NCBI GenBank assembly: GCA_027622975.1
Contig: JAQBVN010000010.1
Location: 1 to 64,000 of the forward strand
DNA: 64,000 nt
Reading direction: 5' to 3'
Source: Bacteroidota bacterium
GTDB taxonomy: Bacteria > Bacteroidota > Bacteroidia > Flavobacteriales_D > Sanyastnellaceae
A program made the translations under genes and the position numbers. The notes under the pieces were generated by a model that had not been told where the DNA came from, did not search any database, and saw only the letters and a program-made list of their open reading frames with translations. Below, piece by piece: positions 9,079-17,177 of this stretch. The stretch's first letter is position 1, and the number at the start of each line of letters is the position of its first letter.

Positions 9079-10715
9079 CCATGTCATTCACATCTTTGGA
9101 ATTTTGGGTGTTCTTCGCCTTGGCATTCACGGCCATGCACGCCCTGATGCCTTGGCTGTCTCAAAGGTTCTCTGCCTCCACCACGAGGAACCTCCGTCAG
9201 GGGGCCCTGCTGTTGTTCAGCGTAGCCTTCTATCTGATGGCGGCTGGTCATCTTGTGATCCTCATTTTGGCATCGATTGCCGTGAACCATGCCATGGCCC
9301 ATGTGATTTCTCGAGGTCATGGAACTTGGCGATTTGTTGCGACTTCCATCGCCGTGACGATGAATGTCTCGCTGCTGGGCGCCTTCAAATACGCCTATTT
9401 TGTCGCAGAGTTGTTGCCGCATGGTCCTTGGGGCACCCTGAGACTCGAACATTGGATGCTCCCCTTGGGCATTTCGTTCTATACATTTCAATCGCTCAGC
9501 TACATCCTCGACATCCATCGGGGCCACATTGAACGTCCTGCCCGGTGGTGGACATTCGCCACATACATCACTTTTTTCCCTCAATTGGTGGCGGGGCCCA
9601 TCGTCCGTGCCCGCGAGTTCTTGCCTCAACTAACCCAACCATTTCATGGTGTAAGTCGCTCAGAGGGTCGTGCGCATGTGGCATTGATTGTTTCAGGCTT
9701 CCTCAAGAAGCTGGTTTTTGGAGACTTGCTCGGGGCTTGGTTGGTCGATCCTGCATTTGCCGACCCGGAGGCTCAAGCGGGTTGGACTGTTTGGCTTGCC
9801 TTGTATGGTTACAGCCTTCAGGTGTACGCAGATTTCAGTGGATACACGGACATGGCCCAAGGCATGGCGGGACTGTTGGGCATTTCTTTGCCTGTCAACT
9901 TTCGCAGCCCCTACCGTGCCACATCCCCATCTTCATTCTGGCGACGATGGCATATCAGTTTGTCCACATGGTGGAAGGACTACCTCTACATCCCATTGGG
10001 CGGAAACCGCCATTTCACAGCCGTGTCATTGGGCTTTGTGGCCATGGCCTTGGGGGCCTTGGGATGGGCATGGAATGAGCCTGGGGGCTGGCTTGTGTTG
10101 ACTGGCGCTGTCCTGATGGCCACCGCAGCTGTGTTGATGTCCAATCAATGGATGACAAGGATTGCTGGAGCGACACACGTGCTGATCGTGATGTTGGTGG
10201 GCGGATTGTGGCATGGCGCGCACATGAATTTTATCACTTGGGGCGCCATCAACGGTGTGGCCCTTGCTGGATGGGTTCTGGTGGCTCCTAGGAATTCACA
10301 AAGTCCATCCAATCGGGTTCGGAGATGGTTGGGGTGGTTGATCACGTTTCACATTGTTGTTCTCTCGCGCATTTGGTTCCGGGCGGGATCCGTGATCTCG
10401 TGGGAAGAATCCCAGACAGGGCCACACCCGGACGACGCATGGGAAACTGCCTCAGCGCTGTGGAATCGACTGAATGATTGGACAACGCCCGTCGGGTTTG
10501 AAGCTCCTTTCGATTCCTACCTCATGGCTGGGATGGCCCTTTTGATCATGGGTTGGGCCCTGCATGCGCGGTCGGATGCCATGAGAGACCGCCATGTGAC
10601 TTGGTGGTCCCAGCGCCATGAGGCATTCCTGGTGGCCGCATGGATTGCCGGCGTCTTGGTCACCACGACTTGGCCCATCGCTGAGTCCAAGCCATTCATT
10701 TATTGGCAGTTCTAA
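9075..10715 (+). CDS. MBOAT-family O-acyltransferase (AlgI/DltB/PatA-like)
   Basis: 546-residue polytopic membrane protein. Family signatures in order: LPLGISFYTFQSLSYILDIH, TFFPQLVAGPIVRAREFLPQL, ADFSGYTDMAQGMAGLLG, SFWRRWHISLSTWWKDYLYI, and GGLWHGAHMNFITWG, which contains the invariant membrane His. MBOAT proteins of this branch export acyl groups, usually acetyl, for O-acylation of extracytoplasmic glycans. The start ATG overlaps the SGNH stop (ATGA). Together with the LysM and SGNH genes it forms a three-gene envelope-modification operon; the acceptor glycan is inferred only from the LysM neighbour. Confidence 0.93.
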   Translation: MTMSFTSLEFWVFFALAFTAMHALMPWLSQRFSASTTRNLRQGALLLFSVAFYLMAAGHLVILILASIAVNHAMAHVISRGHGTWRFVATSIAVTMNVSLLGAFKYAYFVAELLPHGPWGTLRLEHWMLPLGISFYTFQSLSYILDIHRGHIERPARWWTFATYITFFPQLVAGPIVRAREFLPQLTQPFHGVSRSEGRAHVALIVSGFLKKLVFGDLLGAWLVDPAFADPEAQAGWTVWLALYGYSLQVYADFSGYTDMAQGMAGLLGISLPVNFRSPYRATSPSSFWRRWHISLSTWWKDYLYIPLGGNRHFTAVSLGFVAMALGALGWAWNEPGGWLVLTGAVLMATAAVLMSNQWMTRIAGATHVLIVMLVGGLWHGAHMNFITWGAINGVALAGWVLVAPRNSQSPSNRVRRWLGWLITFHIVVLSRIWFRAGSVISWEESQTGPHPDDAWETASALWNRLNDWTTPVGFEAPFDSYLMAGMALLIMGWALHARSDAMRDRHVTWWSQRHEAFLVAAWIAGVLVTTTWPIAESKPFIYWQF

Positions 10716-10744
10716 ATGCTCACCCCACCGGGTGGCGCAAAGTC

Positions 10745-10882
10745 TCAGCGAGTCTGAACTGGCTGTACCTGTTGATATGCGCTGCAGGCTTGGCCTTGAG
10801 GAGCACATGACGACAGCGCTGCAGCTGCGATGGCTGCCCCCACCAACCAGGCCAACACGGGAATTTGACGTGACTTCTTCAT
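10745..10882 (-). CDS. Small lipoprotein (45 aa)
   Basis: Starts MKKSRQIPVLAWLVGAAIAA, a short basic n-region and hydrophobic core, then a lipobox ALSSC whose Cys (residue 27) would be lipidated. Only 18 residues follow (APQGQACSAYQQVQPVQTR), so the mature product is a tiny lipopeptide. Flavobacterial genomes often carry such short Ser/Gln-rich lipoproteins of unknown function. It converges with the MBOAT gene. An upstream in-frame ATG at 10942 exists, but the added residues look non-coding. Confidence 0.6.
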   Translation of the reverse strand: MKKSRQIPVLAWLVGAAIAAAALSSCAPQGQACSAYQQVQPVQTR

Positions 10883-10962
10883 GAGAGCAAGATTATTCAA
10901 AGCACTGCAATTCACAACATCAACCGTCCTTTTCATGAACAATCAAACGTTAAATTCGCGGA

Positions 10963-11268
10963 ATGTCCCCGACCAGGCTCTTGACAGGCGTCCTTTTCTT
11001 GCTTCTAGGCTACAATGCTGCATTTTTCTTCTTCCATGTCCAAGGTGATGCACGCGCTTGGGCTTCGGCGTTGTCGGACCTTCAATCGCTCCTGAATGTC
11101 ATGGAGCTGATTGCTGTGCTGTCTCTGTTCGTGGACTTGGTGGTTCGCTTTGACCAAATCCCAAAGACAAACCAGCCTTGGCGCACCCTGGCTGTCGGAA
11201 TCTGTGTGGCAGGCATGCTGTTCAAGTGGTTTGTGTTGTACCTGCGTTTGAGCTACCTGGTGGACTGA
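10963..11268 (+). CDS. Small integral membrane protein of unknown function
   Basis: 101 residues with about three hydrophobic segments: LLTGVLFLLLGYNAAFFFF, LIAVLSLFVDLVV, and LAVGICVAGMLFKWFVLYL. No family motif is recognised. It is flanked by the small lipoprotein (divergent) and a carboxypeptidase-regulatory-domain protein (convergent, 26 bases away), so it is a monocistronic unit. The composition looks like normal coding sequence for this genome. Confidence 0.6.
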   Translation: MSPTRLLTGVLFLLLGYNAAFFFFHVQGDARAWASALSDLQSLLNVMELIAVLSLFVDLVVRFDQIPKTNQPWRTLAVGICVAGMLFKWFVLYLRLSYLVD

Positions 11269-11294
11269 TTCAGCTCGGTCTGCAGCACCCTTCC

Positions 11295-12089
11295 TCAGTC
11301 TTTGTGGTATTCCATCTCGTCTCCGGGAAGGTCACGTGGAAGCAGGCGAAACAGCTGGTAACGTTGCTTGACATACAGAATAAATTCATATTGACTCCAT
11401 TGTTTCAACTGGGAGTCTCCTGGGTCACAAAACCGAGCAAACGCTTCAAATTCTGAGGATTCAAGATCCACAATGTCATAGTCGACATACTTGACAAACA
11501 ACTCTTGAAGCAAGGCAAGACGCCGATCGTCATTCTCCATTGCAGCCACGGCGCGCCGGCTTTGGGCTTCCCGAGAAAACGACTCATACAGGAAAGTGAT
11601 GGGGCTTTCAAAGGCATCGACGCCTGACACGCGAAAGTCCTCCTCCTTGTAGCCCAAAGCCTGGATGTCACGCACAATCTCGCGCAAGGTTCTGGGGGCA
11701 ATGACTTCAGCTGTGCCAATGTCAACCTTCAATGGAGCCAAACGCATGTCCCATCTCGGCGTACCATCGGGCAAGACAGCCTTGGAGACAGTCTTGTACC
11801 CCACCGCTCCAAAAACCAAGGTGTCTCCGGGGCAGACACGGATGAGAAATTCACCATCATTTCCCACGAACTCGCCTGCCCCCGTGGACCGATTCACAAC
11901 CATGGACGACGGAACCCATCGCCCCAGATCATTCAACACCGAGCCCGAAAGTACCCACGAGCTATCACACCGCGAAACCGAGGACTGGGACCAAACAGGA
12001 TTTGACCCCCACAATCCTAGGACGACCACCAGCCAGCATGCGACGCGAGCAAAGAGAGAGTGCATGACTGCAAAGTAAAGCCGCTTCAT
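11295..12089 (-). CDS. Exported protein with carboxypeptidase-D regulatory-like domain
   Basis: 264 residues. Signal peptide (LFARVACWLVVVLGLWGSN, cleavage after VWSQ), then an Ig-like carboxypeptidase-regulatory domain: VLSGSVLNDLGRWVPSSMVV, GEFVGNDGEFLIRVCPGDTLVFGAVGYKT, and DMRLAPLKVDIGTAEVI. This is the plug-like module often found at the start of TonB receptors, here as a stand-alone periplasmic or outer-membrane-associated protein. A C-terminal helical region of about 130 residues (YESFSREAQSRRAVAAMEND and on) is typical of a Bacteroidota family of unknown function. It diverges from meaB by 36 bases. Confidence 0.72.
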   Translation of the reverse strand: MKRLYFAVMHSLFARVACWLVVVLGLWGSNPVWSQSSVSRCDSSWVLSGSVLNDLGRWVPSSMVVNRSTGAGEFVGNDGEFLIRVCPGDTLVFGAVGYKTVSKAVLPDGTPRWDMRLAPLKVDIGTAEVIAPRTLREIVRDIQALGYKEEDFRVSGVDAFESPITFLYESFSREAQSRRAVAAMENDDRRLALLQELFVKYVDYDIVDLESSEFEAFARFCDPGDSQLKQWSQYEFILYVKQRYQLFRLLPRDLPGDEMEYHKD

Positions 12090-12125
12090 CCCTTGCTCCG
12101 AATGCCTTTCACGTATCTTCAGCCT

Positions 12126-13178
12126 ATGCCCGTCGATCCATCACGATCCCAGCAAGCCAAAGTTCGCGCCCAAAAGGCTGCCATGGCCAACATCCAAGGC
12201 TCCCAGCCCCCGGGTCCAGCAGATTTGGCCGCTGCTGTCATGTCAGGCAAGCGCGAGGCTCTTGCACAGGCCATCACGTGGGTGGAAAGCAACCGAGCGG
12301 AAGATTTGGTCCGGAACGCAGAATTGCTTCAACACGCCCAACCAACTTGTGAGAGCATTCGGATTGGAGTCACCGGAATTCCTGGTGCAGGAAAGAGTAC
12401 ATGGATCGAAAAAATGGGAATGGACGCCTTAGCCAGAGGATACCGCGTGGCTGTCTTGGCCATCGACCCCTCTTCCCAGCGCACTGGAGGCTCACTGCTC
12501 GGAGACAAGACTCGCATGAACCAGCTGTCTCAACAACCAAGAGCCTTTGTCAGGCCTTCCCCTTCGTCCAATGTGTTGGGAGGCGTGACTCGAGCCACGG
12601 CTGAGGCCATTCAACTGTGTGAAGCAGCGGGGTACAACTTCATCCTGGTGGAGACCGTGGGCGTCGGACAAAGTGAAACTTCGGTGCGAACCATGGTTGA
12701 CCTTTTCATGTTGCTCCTGATTGGCGGCGCAGGCGATGAGGTGCAAGGGATCAAACGCGGAGTGGTTGAGATGGCCGATGTGGTGATCATCCACAAAGCC
12801 GATGGGGATGCCCTACCCGCATGTCGCTCCACGGCAGTGGCATATTCCCAAGCGCTTCATGTGTTGCCGACACCGCCAAGCGGGTCCGCTGTTGAAGTTC
12901 TTCTCGCCTCGAGCATTACCGGAGAAGGTCACCCCGAACTCTGGGCGCACATCCAACATTTGGTGGGAACCTGGAAAGACTCTGGTTGGTGGGTTACACA
13001 GCGTGCCATGCAGCGAAACAGTTTGTTTGAACAGCATGCCAAACAGATTCTTGTTGAGGTTCATATGAATAAACACAAAGAATTGTATAACAAATATTTA
13101 GATGAAGTAAGAAAAGGGGTGCAAGGACCGTTTGAAGCGGCGAGAAGGTGGATCGCTTCGCATGAATCAAACGCATGA
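12126..13178 (+). CDS. meaB: MeaB-type G-protein chaperone of methylmalonyl-CoA mutase
   Basis: 350 residues. The G3E-type P-loop is GIPGAGKS (residues 84-91), followed by VAVLAIDPSSQRTGGSLLGDKTRM, the conserved Walker B/switch region, then ETVGVGQSET, and a base-recognition element HKADG in place of NKxD. Family members (MeaB/ArgK/MMAA) use GTP to gate cofactor loading and protect adenosylcobalamin mutases. The ATG at 12126 was preferred over an upstream frame that reads through the divergent promoter. No separate mutase gene adjoins it; a fused mutase (IcmF) with its own G-domain lies about 42 kb away. The stop overlaps the next start (ATGA). Confidence 0.93.
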   Translation: MPVDPSRSQQAKVRAQKAAMANIQGSQPPGPADLAAAVMSGKREALAQAITWVESNRAEDLVRNAELLQHAQPTCESIRIGVTGIPGAGKSTWIEKMGMDALARGYRVAVLAIDPSSQRTGGSLLGDKTRMNQLSQQPRAFVRPSPSSNVLGGVTRATAEAIQLCEAAGYNFILVETVGVGQSETSVRTMVDLFMLLLIGGAGDEVQGIKRGVVEMADVVIIHKADGDALPACRSTAVAYSQALHVLPTPPSGSAVEVLLASSITGEGHPELWAHIQHLVGTWKDSGWWVTQRAMQRNSLFEQHAKQILVEVHMNKHKELYNKYLDEVRKGVQGPFEAARRWIASHESNA

Positions 13179-13975
13179 ATTCTGTGGGACTTTGGGCGTT
13201 GGCCTTGGTGTTATTGGGGAGTTTTGCCACGGGTTGGGGGTTGTCTTGGTGGACACGACACCGATCTCCACGGCGACGCGAGGGCGATGAATCGACTTCT
13301 ACCTCATCCAAAGCCACAACCATCGATCAGTCAAGACCCCGACCAGACATGGATGCGCCGGCAGTTCATCCTCCGCTCGACCTGCTGCAAAACCGTTTTC
13401 AGCACGCAAGGGACGTGGGCATGCGGCATCGCGAGTTGGCCATCCAATTTGAGCGAAAGGCCCAAGAATGGCAGCAGGTGCAGACCCTCGAACACATCCG
13501 CGAACACATTGCACGGGTTTTGATCGAATTGGAGCAAGCCATGGATTCCTGGGTGCGCGAATCGGGCGAAGATGTCACTCCCCACCCCCTTTCTCGGACT
13601 CTTTCACAATCCAATCCTGACATGGCAAGAGACCATGTAGAATGGTTGCTTGAAATCACGAGCAAGACCTTGCGTCACGCCTTGGACATCTGCCGCTCGG
13701 AAGAGTGGGAATGGCAGGATCTTCAACCCAAACTGACGCACATTGCCCAAACGCTCGAAGCCTTGCACGCCCACACCAACGAGCGAAACACAATCAAGGG
13801 GCCAACACCAGCAACTTCGAGGGCTCAAGATTTGTGGAACAGCGACTGGCTGAGAATTTCGGAAGATGCCATCGTCGACGGTCCCGACATGCTTTTGGCC
13901 CTTCTACGCATGCAACCAGCACCCGAGGCCAACAATCTCGTGACGGAGTTTCAGGCCTCTCAGCCCAGCAAATGA
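13175..13975 (+). CDS. Membrane-anchored protein of unknown function, coupled to meaB
   Basis: 266 residues with one N-terminal hydrophobic helix (LWALALVLLGSFATGWGLSWW), a basic/Ser-rich linker, and a cytoplasmic helical domain rich in Glu, Gln and His (HRELAIQFERKAQEWQQVQT; TLEHIREHIARVLIELEQAM). I recognise no family. The start ATG overlaps the meaB stop, so it is probably co-translated. The end overlaps the convergent hisS by 16 bases. Confidence 0.62.
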   Translation: MNSVGLWALALVLLGSFATGWGLSWWTRHRSPRRREGDESTSTSSKATTIDQSRPRPDMDAPAVHPPLDLLQNRFQHARDVGMRHRELAIQFERKAQEWQQVQTLEHIREHIARVLIELEQAMDSWVRESGEDVTPHPLSRTLSQSNPDMARDHVEWLLEITSKTLRHALDICRSEEWEWQDLQPKLTHIAQTLEALHAHTNERNTIKGPTPATSRAQDLWNSDWLRISEDAIVDGPDMLLALLRMQPAPEANNLVTEFQASQPSK

Positions 13976-15336
13976 GCTCTGACGGCGGAGGCTGGAATGA
14001 CCCTTTGCGTGCCGTCGGACATGTTCTTCAGGGAAAAGCTCTGCGTGGCCGCCTCCTCCTCTCCTTGCAACAGAACCCATCGGGCACGACGGTCATCAGC
14101 GTATTTGAATTGCTTTTTCAACTTGGCTGTCTCCGGATACACTTCCACTCCCAATCCAGCTTCTCGAAGTTCCTTGGCCAACGCCAACTCTGACGACAAG
14201 GTTTGGTCACTCATTCTGAGAATCATCACATCCAAACCGCGGTTGACGAGCTCAGGCCAAGCGTCGAAATGATTGAGCACATCTTCAATGCGATCGGCTC
14301 CGAAACTGATGCCAACTCCGCTCATGCCTTCCCAACCAAAAATGCCTGTCAAATCCGCATAGCGACCTCCTCCACAAATGCTTCCCACTGGTGCGGAATC
14401 TACGACCACCTCAAAAATGGCGCCTGTGTAGTAATCCAGCCCGCGAGCCAACAGGGGGTCGATTCGAATGGACTCAGGCTTCACGCCCATGGCTTGCGCG
14501 CGTTCCAACAACGCTCTCATATCCTCCAAGCCCTGCTCGGCCTCTGCCCTTCCATCGCAACGTCGCGCCAATTCCTCCCATTGAATACCCTCGGCATTGG
14601 ATGCCCGAAGAGTCACAAGGCCCTTCATCGCTTCCTGAACCCCCTCAGACAATCCTCGATCAGCCAACTCTCGAATCACCCCTTCTACACCCACTTTGTC
14701 GAGTTTATCGACGGCCACGGTCCAATCTTGGAACTGGTCTTCATTCACACCAATCGATCCAGCGAGGGCCTGAAGAATGCGGCGGTCGTTCACCACAATC
14801 CGATAACCCGGCACACCCAAGGCGGTCAGTGCTTCATCAAAGATTTGGACCAAATCAAGCTCGCACAGGGTGCTCTCTGACCCGATGATGTCGCAATCGC
14901 ACTGGGTAAATTCCTGATACCGCCCCTTTCCTGGTCTGTCACCGCGCCACACGTTTTGGATTTGGTAACGCCTGAATGGAAAGGTGAGGTCGTTGCGATT
15001 CATCACCACAAATCGTGCAAATGGCACCGTGAGATCATAACGCAACGCCTTCTTGCTGATGGAAGCCGTCAGTCCCTTGCTGTCCTTCGCCGCCAATGCC
15101 CCTTCGTCGGCCTTGGCCAGGTAATCGCCGTTGTTGAGAATTTTAAAAATGAGTTGATCTCCCTCCTCTCCGTATTTCCCAGTCAGGGTCGAAAGGTTTT
15201 CAAATGAAGGCGTTTGGATGGGCACGAAGCCGTGACGCTCAAACACGTCGCGCAAGGTGTCAAACATCCATTGTCGACGAACCATGGCTTGCGGGCCAAA
15301 GTCTCGGGTGCCTTTGGGGATGGAAGGTTTGCTCAT
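13960..15336 (-). CDS. hisS: Histidyl-tRNA synthetase
   Basis: 458-residue class II synthetase. Motif 1 region IPKGTRDFGPQ at the start; TVPFARFV and FRRYQIQNVWRGDRPGKGRYQEFTQ (motif 2); the HisRS-specific LARGLDYYTGAIFEV and GGGRYADLTGIFG; motif 3 GVGISFGADRI. The C-terminal anticodon-binding domain is intact (LDVMILRMSD to RAHLLG). It charges tRNA-His in the cytoplasm. The ATG at 15336 gives the usual MSKPSIPKG start; a TTG nine bases upstream is in frame. A 26-residue microprotein lies just upstream on the same strand. Confidence 0.97.
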   Translation of the reverse strand: MSKPSIPKGTRDFGPQAMVRRQWMFDTLRDVFERHGFVPIQTPSFENLSTLTGKYGEEGDQLIFKILNNGDYLAKADEGALAAKDSKGLTASISKKALRYDLTVPFARFVVMNRNDLTFPFRRYQIQNVWRGDRPGKGRYQEFTQCDCDIIGSESTLCELDLVQIFDEALTALGVPGYRIVVNDRRILQALAGSIGVNEDQFQDWTVAVDKLDKVGVEGVIRELADRGLSEGVQEAMKGLVTLRASNAEGIQWEELARRCDGRAEAEQGLEDMRALLERAQAMGVKPESIRIDPLLARGLDYYTGAIFEVVVDSAPVGSICGGGRYADLTGIFGWEGMSGVGISFGADRIEDVLNHFDAWPELVNRGLDVMILRMSDQTLSSELALAKELREAGLGVEVYPETAKLKKQFKYADDRRARWVLLQGEEEAATQSFSLKNMSDGTQRVIPASAVRAHLLG

Positions 15337-15361
15337 CGTGGGCAAAAATAGCCCTGAATCG

Positions 15362-15442
15362 TCAGCGCTTCAGGCGACGACGGTACTGAATGAACAAGAC
15401 GACAATCAGGATGGCGACCGGAATGAAAATCATGTTTCCCAT
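15362..15442 (-). CDS. 26-aa single-pass membrane microprotein upstream of hisS
   Basis: Encodes MGNMIFIPVAILIVVLFIQY followed by a basic tail RRRLKR and TGA. A perfect small transmembrane helix with a positive-inside C-terminus in so short a frame is unlikely by chance. It sits 26 bases before the hisS ATG on the same strand and is probably in the same transcript. I do not recognise its function. Inner-membrane location is inferred from the sequence only. Confidence 0.55.
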   Translation of the reverse strand: MGNMIFIPVAILIVVLFIQYRRRLKR

Positions 15443-15504
15443 GGCGTGAAACTACGGCCCAATGTCAGCCTAGGCGCGTTCACAAGGCACCTTATTTTTG
15501 TGGC

Positions 15505-16389
15505 ATGCTGAAAGCCACTCCCATTCACACGTTTCGTGGTCATCAAGGGGCCGTGTATGACGTGGCATGGCATCCTGGATGGCAGCAATGGTTGTCTGCG
15601 GGCGGAGATGGAATTTTGGCTCTCTGGACCGACGGGGTCGACGATGCAACGGCACTCGCCCAACACAGCGCGGCCTTTTTTTCAGTCAGTGCGTGGGGTC
15701 CGGATCATGTGGTAGGCGGAAATTCGACGGGTGAATTGATGTGGTTAGGTCGTGGCGAATCGCGCAACTTGACTGCGCACAAAGCCCCCATCTACGCCCT
15801 GCATGCTTGCAACGACCAAACCCTTGTGGCCGGCGATGGCGAGGGAGTGGTCACGATGTGGCACCTTCCATCCCAAGGCATTCCCATCTTGAAAGGCAAG
15901 ATCGCCACGGGATTGGGCAAAATCAGGCATTTTGGCCCACATCCCCTTGGCACGTTGATGGCAACTGGGTCCGGGGCCTGGGCGGTGCTGAGCCCTGAAG
16001 GAACGATCTTGGAGAGCCATGTGGTTCATCGTCGGGCCTGTTACTGGGCGTGGTGGCATCCACAGAAACAGGCTGTACTGAGCACGGGACAAGACGGTGA
16101 ATTGATTGTCACCCATCACGGCTCGCCCCTCTTGCATTTGTCCATCCATCAAAGTGCAGTCTACAGAGGCTTGGTGTTTGGCGACACGCTTTGGACCGCA
16201 AGTCGCGACAAAAGCATCAAGGCATGGAATGTCCAAACCCTTGAAATCAAATCGCGGAAAGACATCGCACATGCCCGTTCGGTGAACGCCATGGCCTTGG
16301 GAGGCCTTCACGGGGATGTCTTGGTCACCGGAAGTGACGACAAATCCATCAAGGTTTGGGGTCCTTTGGGATTGGAAGGCCCGGCATAG
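15505..16389 (+). CDS. WD40-repeat beta-propeller protein
   Basis: 294 residues without signal peptide. Repeats begin IHTFRGHQGAVYDVAWHPGW and include LSAGGDGILALWTDG, HKAPIYALHACNDQTLVAGD, GVVTMWH, LSTGQDGELIVTH, WTASRDKSIKAWNVQT and VTGSDDKSIKVWG. That gives about six or seven GH-xx-WD-type blades, enough to close one propeller. Such proteins are cytoplasmic interaction scaffolds; close Bacteroidota homologues are annotated only as WD40 proteins. Converges with ung. Confidence 0.88.
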   Translation: MLKATPIHTFRGHQGAVYDVAWHPGWQQWLSAGGDGILALWTDGVDDATALAQHSAAFFSVSAWGPDHVVGGNSTGELMWLGRGESRNLTAHKAPIYALHACNDQTLVAGDGEGVVTMWHLPSQGIPILKGKIATGLGKIRHFGPHPLGTLMATGSGAWAVLSPEGTILESHVVHRRACYWAWWHPQKQAVLSTGQDGELIVTHHGSPLLHLSIHQSAVYRGLVFGDTLWTASRDKSIKAWNVQTLEIKSRKDIAHARSVNAMALGGLHGDVLVTGSDDKSIKVWGPLGLEGPA

Positions 16390-16396
16390 GCGGATG

Positions 16397-17134
16397 TCAC
16401 CACCGTATGGGGATCTCACCCCATGCCTGCAAAGCCCTGTTGGCGGCGGAAAATGGTCGGCTTCCCTGGAATCCCCGGTATGCAGACAACGGACTGGGGT
16501 GACTTGACCTTAACACCACATCCTGACTCCGATCGACACCAGAATCCAACCACATCTGGACCAAGCTGGCATGGAGGTTCTGTGCTGGCTTGCCCCACAG
16601 GATCCAAACGAGGTGCGGCCTAGCTTTGGCGGCGTGAATCAACACGTTGCGCGTGACTGACTCCCACCCCATGGCTTGGTGGGCTCCTGCCTGTCCCAGG
16701 GTCGTGGTCAACACGGTGTTGAGAAGCAAGACCCCTTGCATCGCCCAATCGGATAGGTCGTCGGAACGGAGTGGGTCGGAGCCCACGTCCGCTGCGCATT
16801 CTTCCAGAATGTTGCGCAGCGACGGCGGGCGACGCAACCCCGGCCTCCCTACACTGAAGGCCAAACCATGGGCTTGGCCTTGCCCATGGTAGGGATCCTG
16901 ACCCAGAATCACAACCCTCACCTCATGCGGTGACAACCCTTCAAGGGCACCCCAAATCTGATGTCGGGCAGGGCACAACATGCCGTGTTGATCCGCCTGC
17001 TCCAACGCCTCGACCAACCCATGAGGGACGCGCTCTTCAACAAGCCCACCACACCACGTCGGGATCGCGCATCTCCAGGGTTCTGGGGGCAATGTGGAAA
17101 ACCTCTTGAGAGCTCCTTGGCCACTCGCTTTCAT
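16397..17134 (-). CDS. ung: Uracil-DNA glycosylase, family 1
   Basis: 245 residues with the full family 1 UDG set: the water-activating loop ILGQDPYHGQGQAHGLAFSV (Asp80), LLLNTVLTT, LVWILWGKPAQ, and the DNA-intercalation loop HPSPLSAYRGF, followed by FSAANRAL. It excises uracil from DNA as the first step of base-excision repair. Length matches the family. Diverges from the helicase with 43 bases between the starts. Confidence 0.96.
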   Translation of the reverse strand: MKASGQGALKRFSTLPPEPWRCAIPTWCGGLVEERVPHGLVEALEQADQHGMLCPARHQIWGALEGLSPHEVRVVILGQDPYHGQGQAHGLAFSVGRPGLRRPPSLRNILEECAADVGSDPLRSDDLSDWAMQGVLLLNTVLTTTLGQAGAHQAMGWESVTRNVLIHAAKARPHLVWILWGKPAQNLHASLVQMWLDSGVDRSQDVVLRSSHPSPLSAYRGFQGSRPFSAANRALQAWGEIPIRW

Positions 17135-17177
17135 TCCGCCAATCTAGGCGGTATTTTTGCGCTTTCCCAAACGCACC

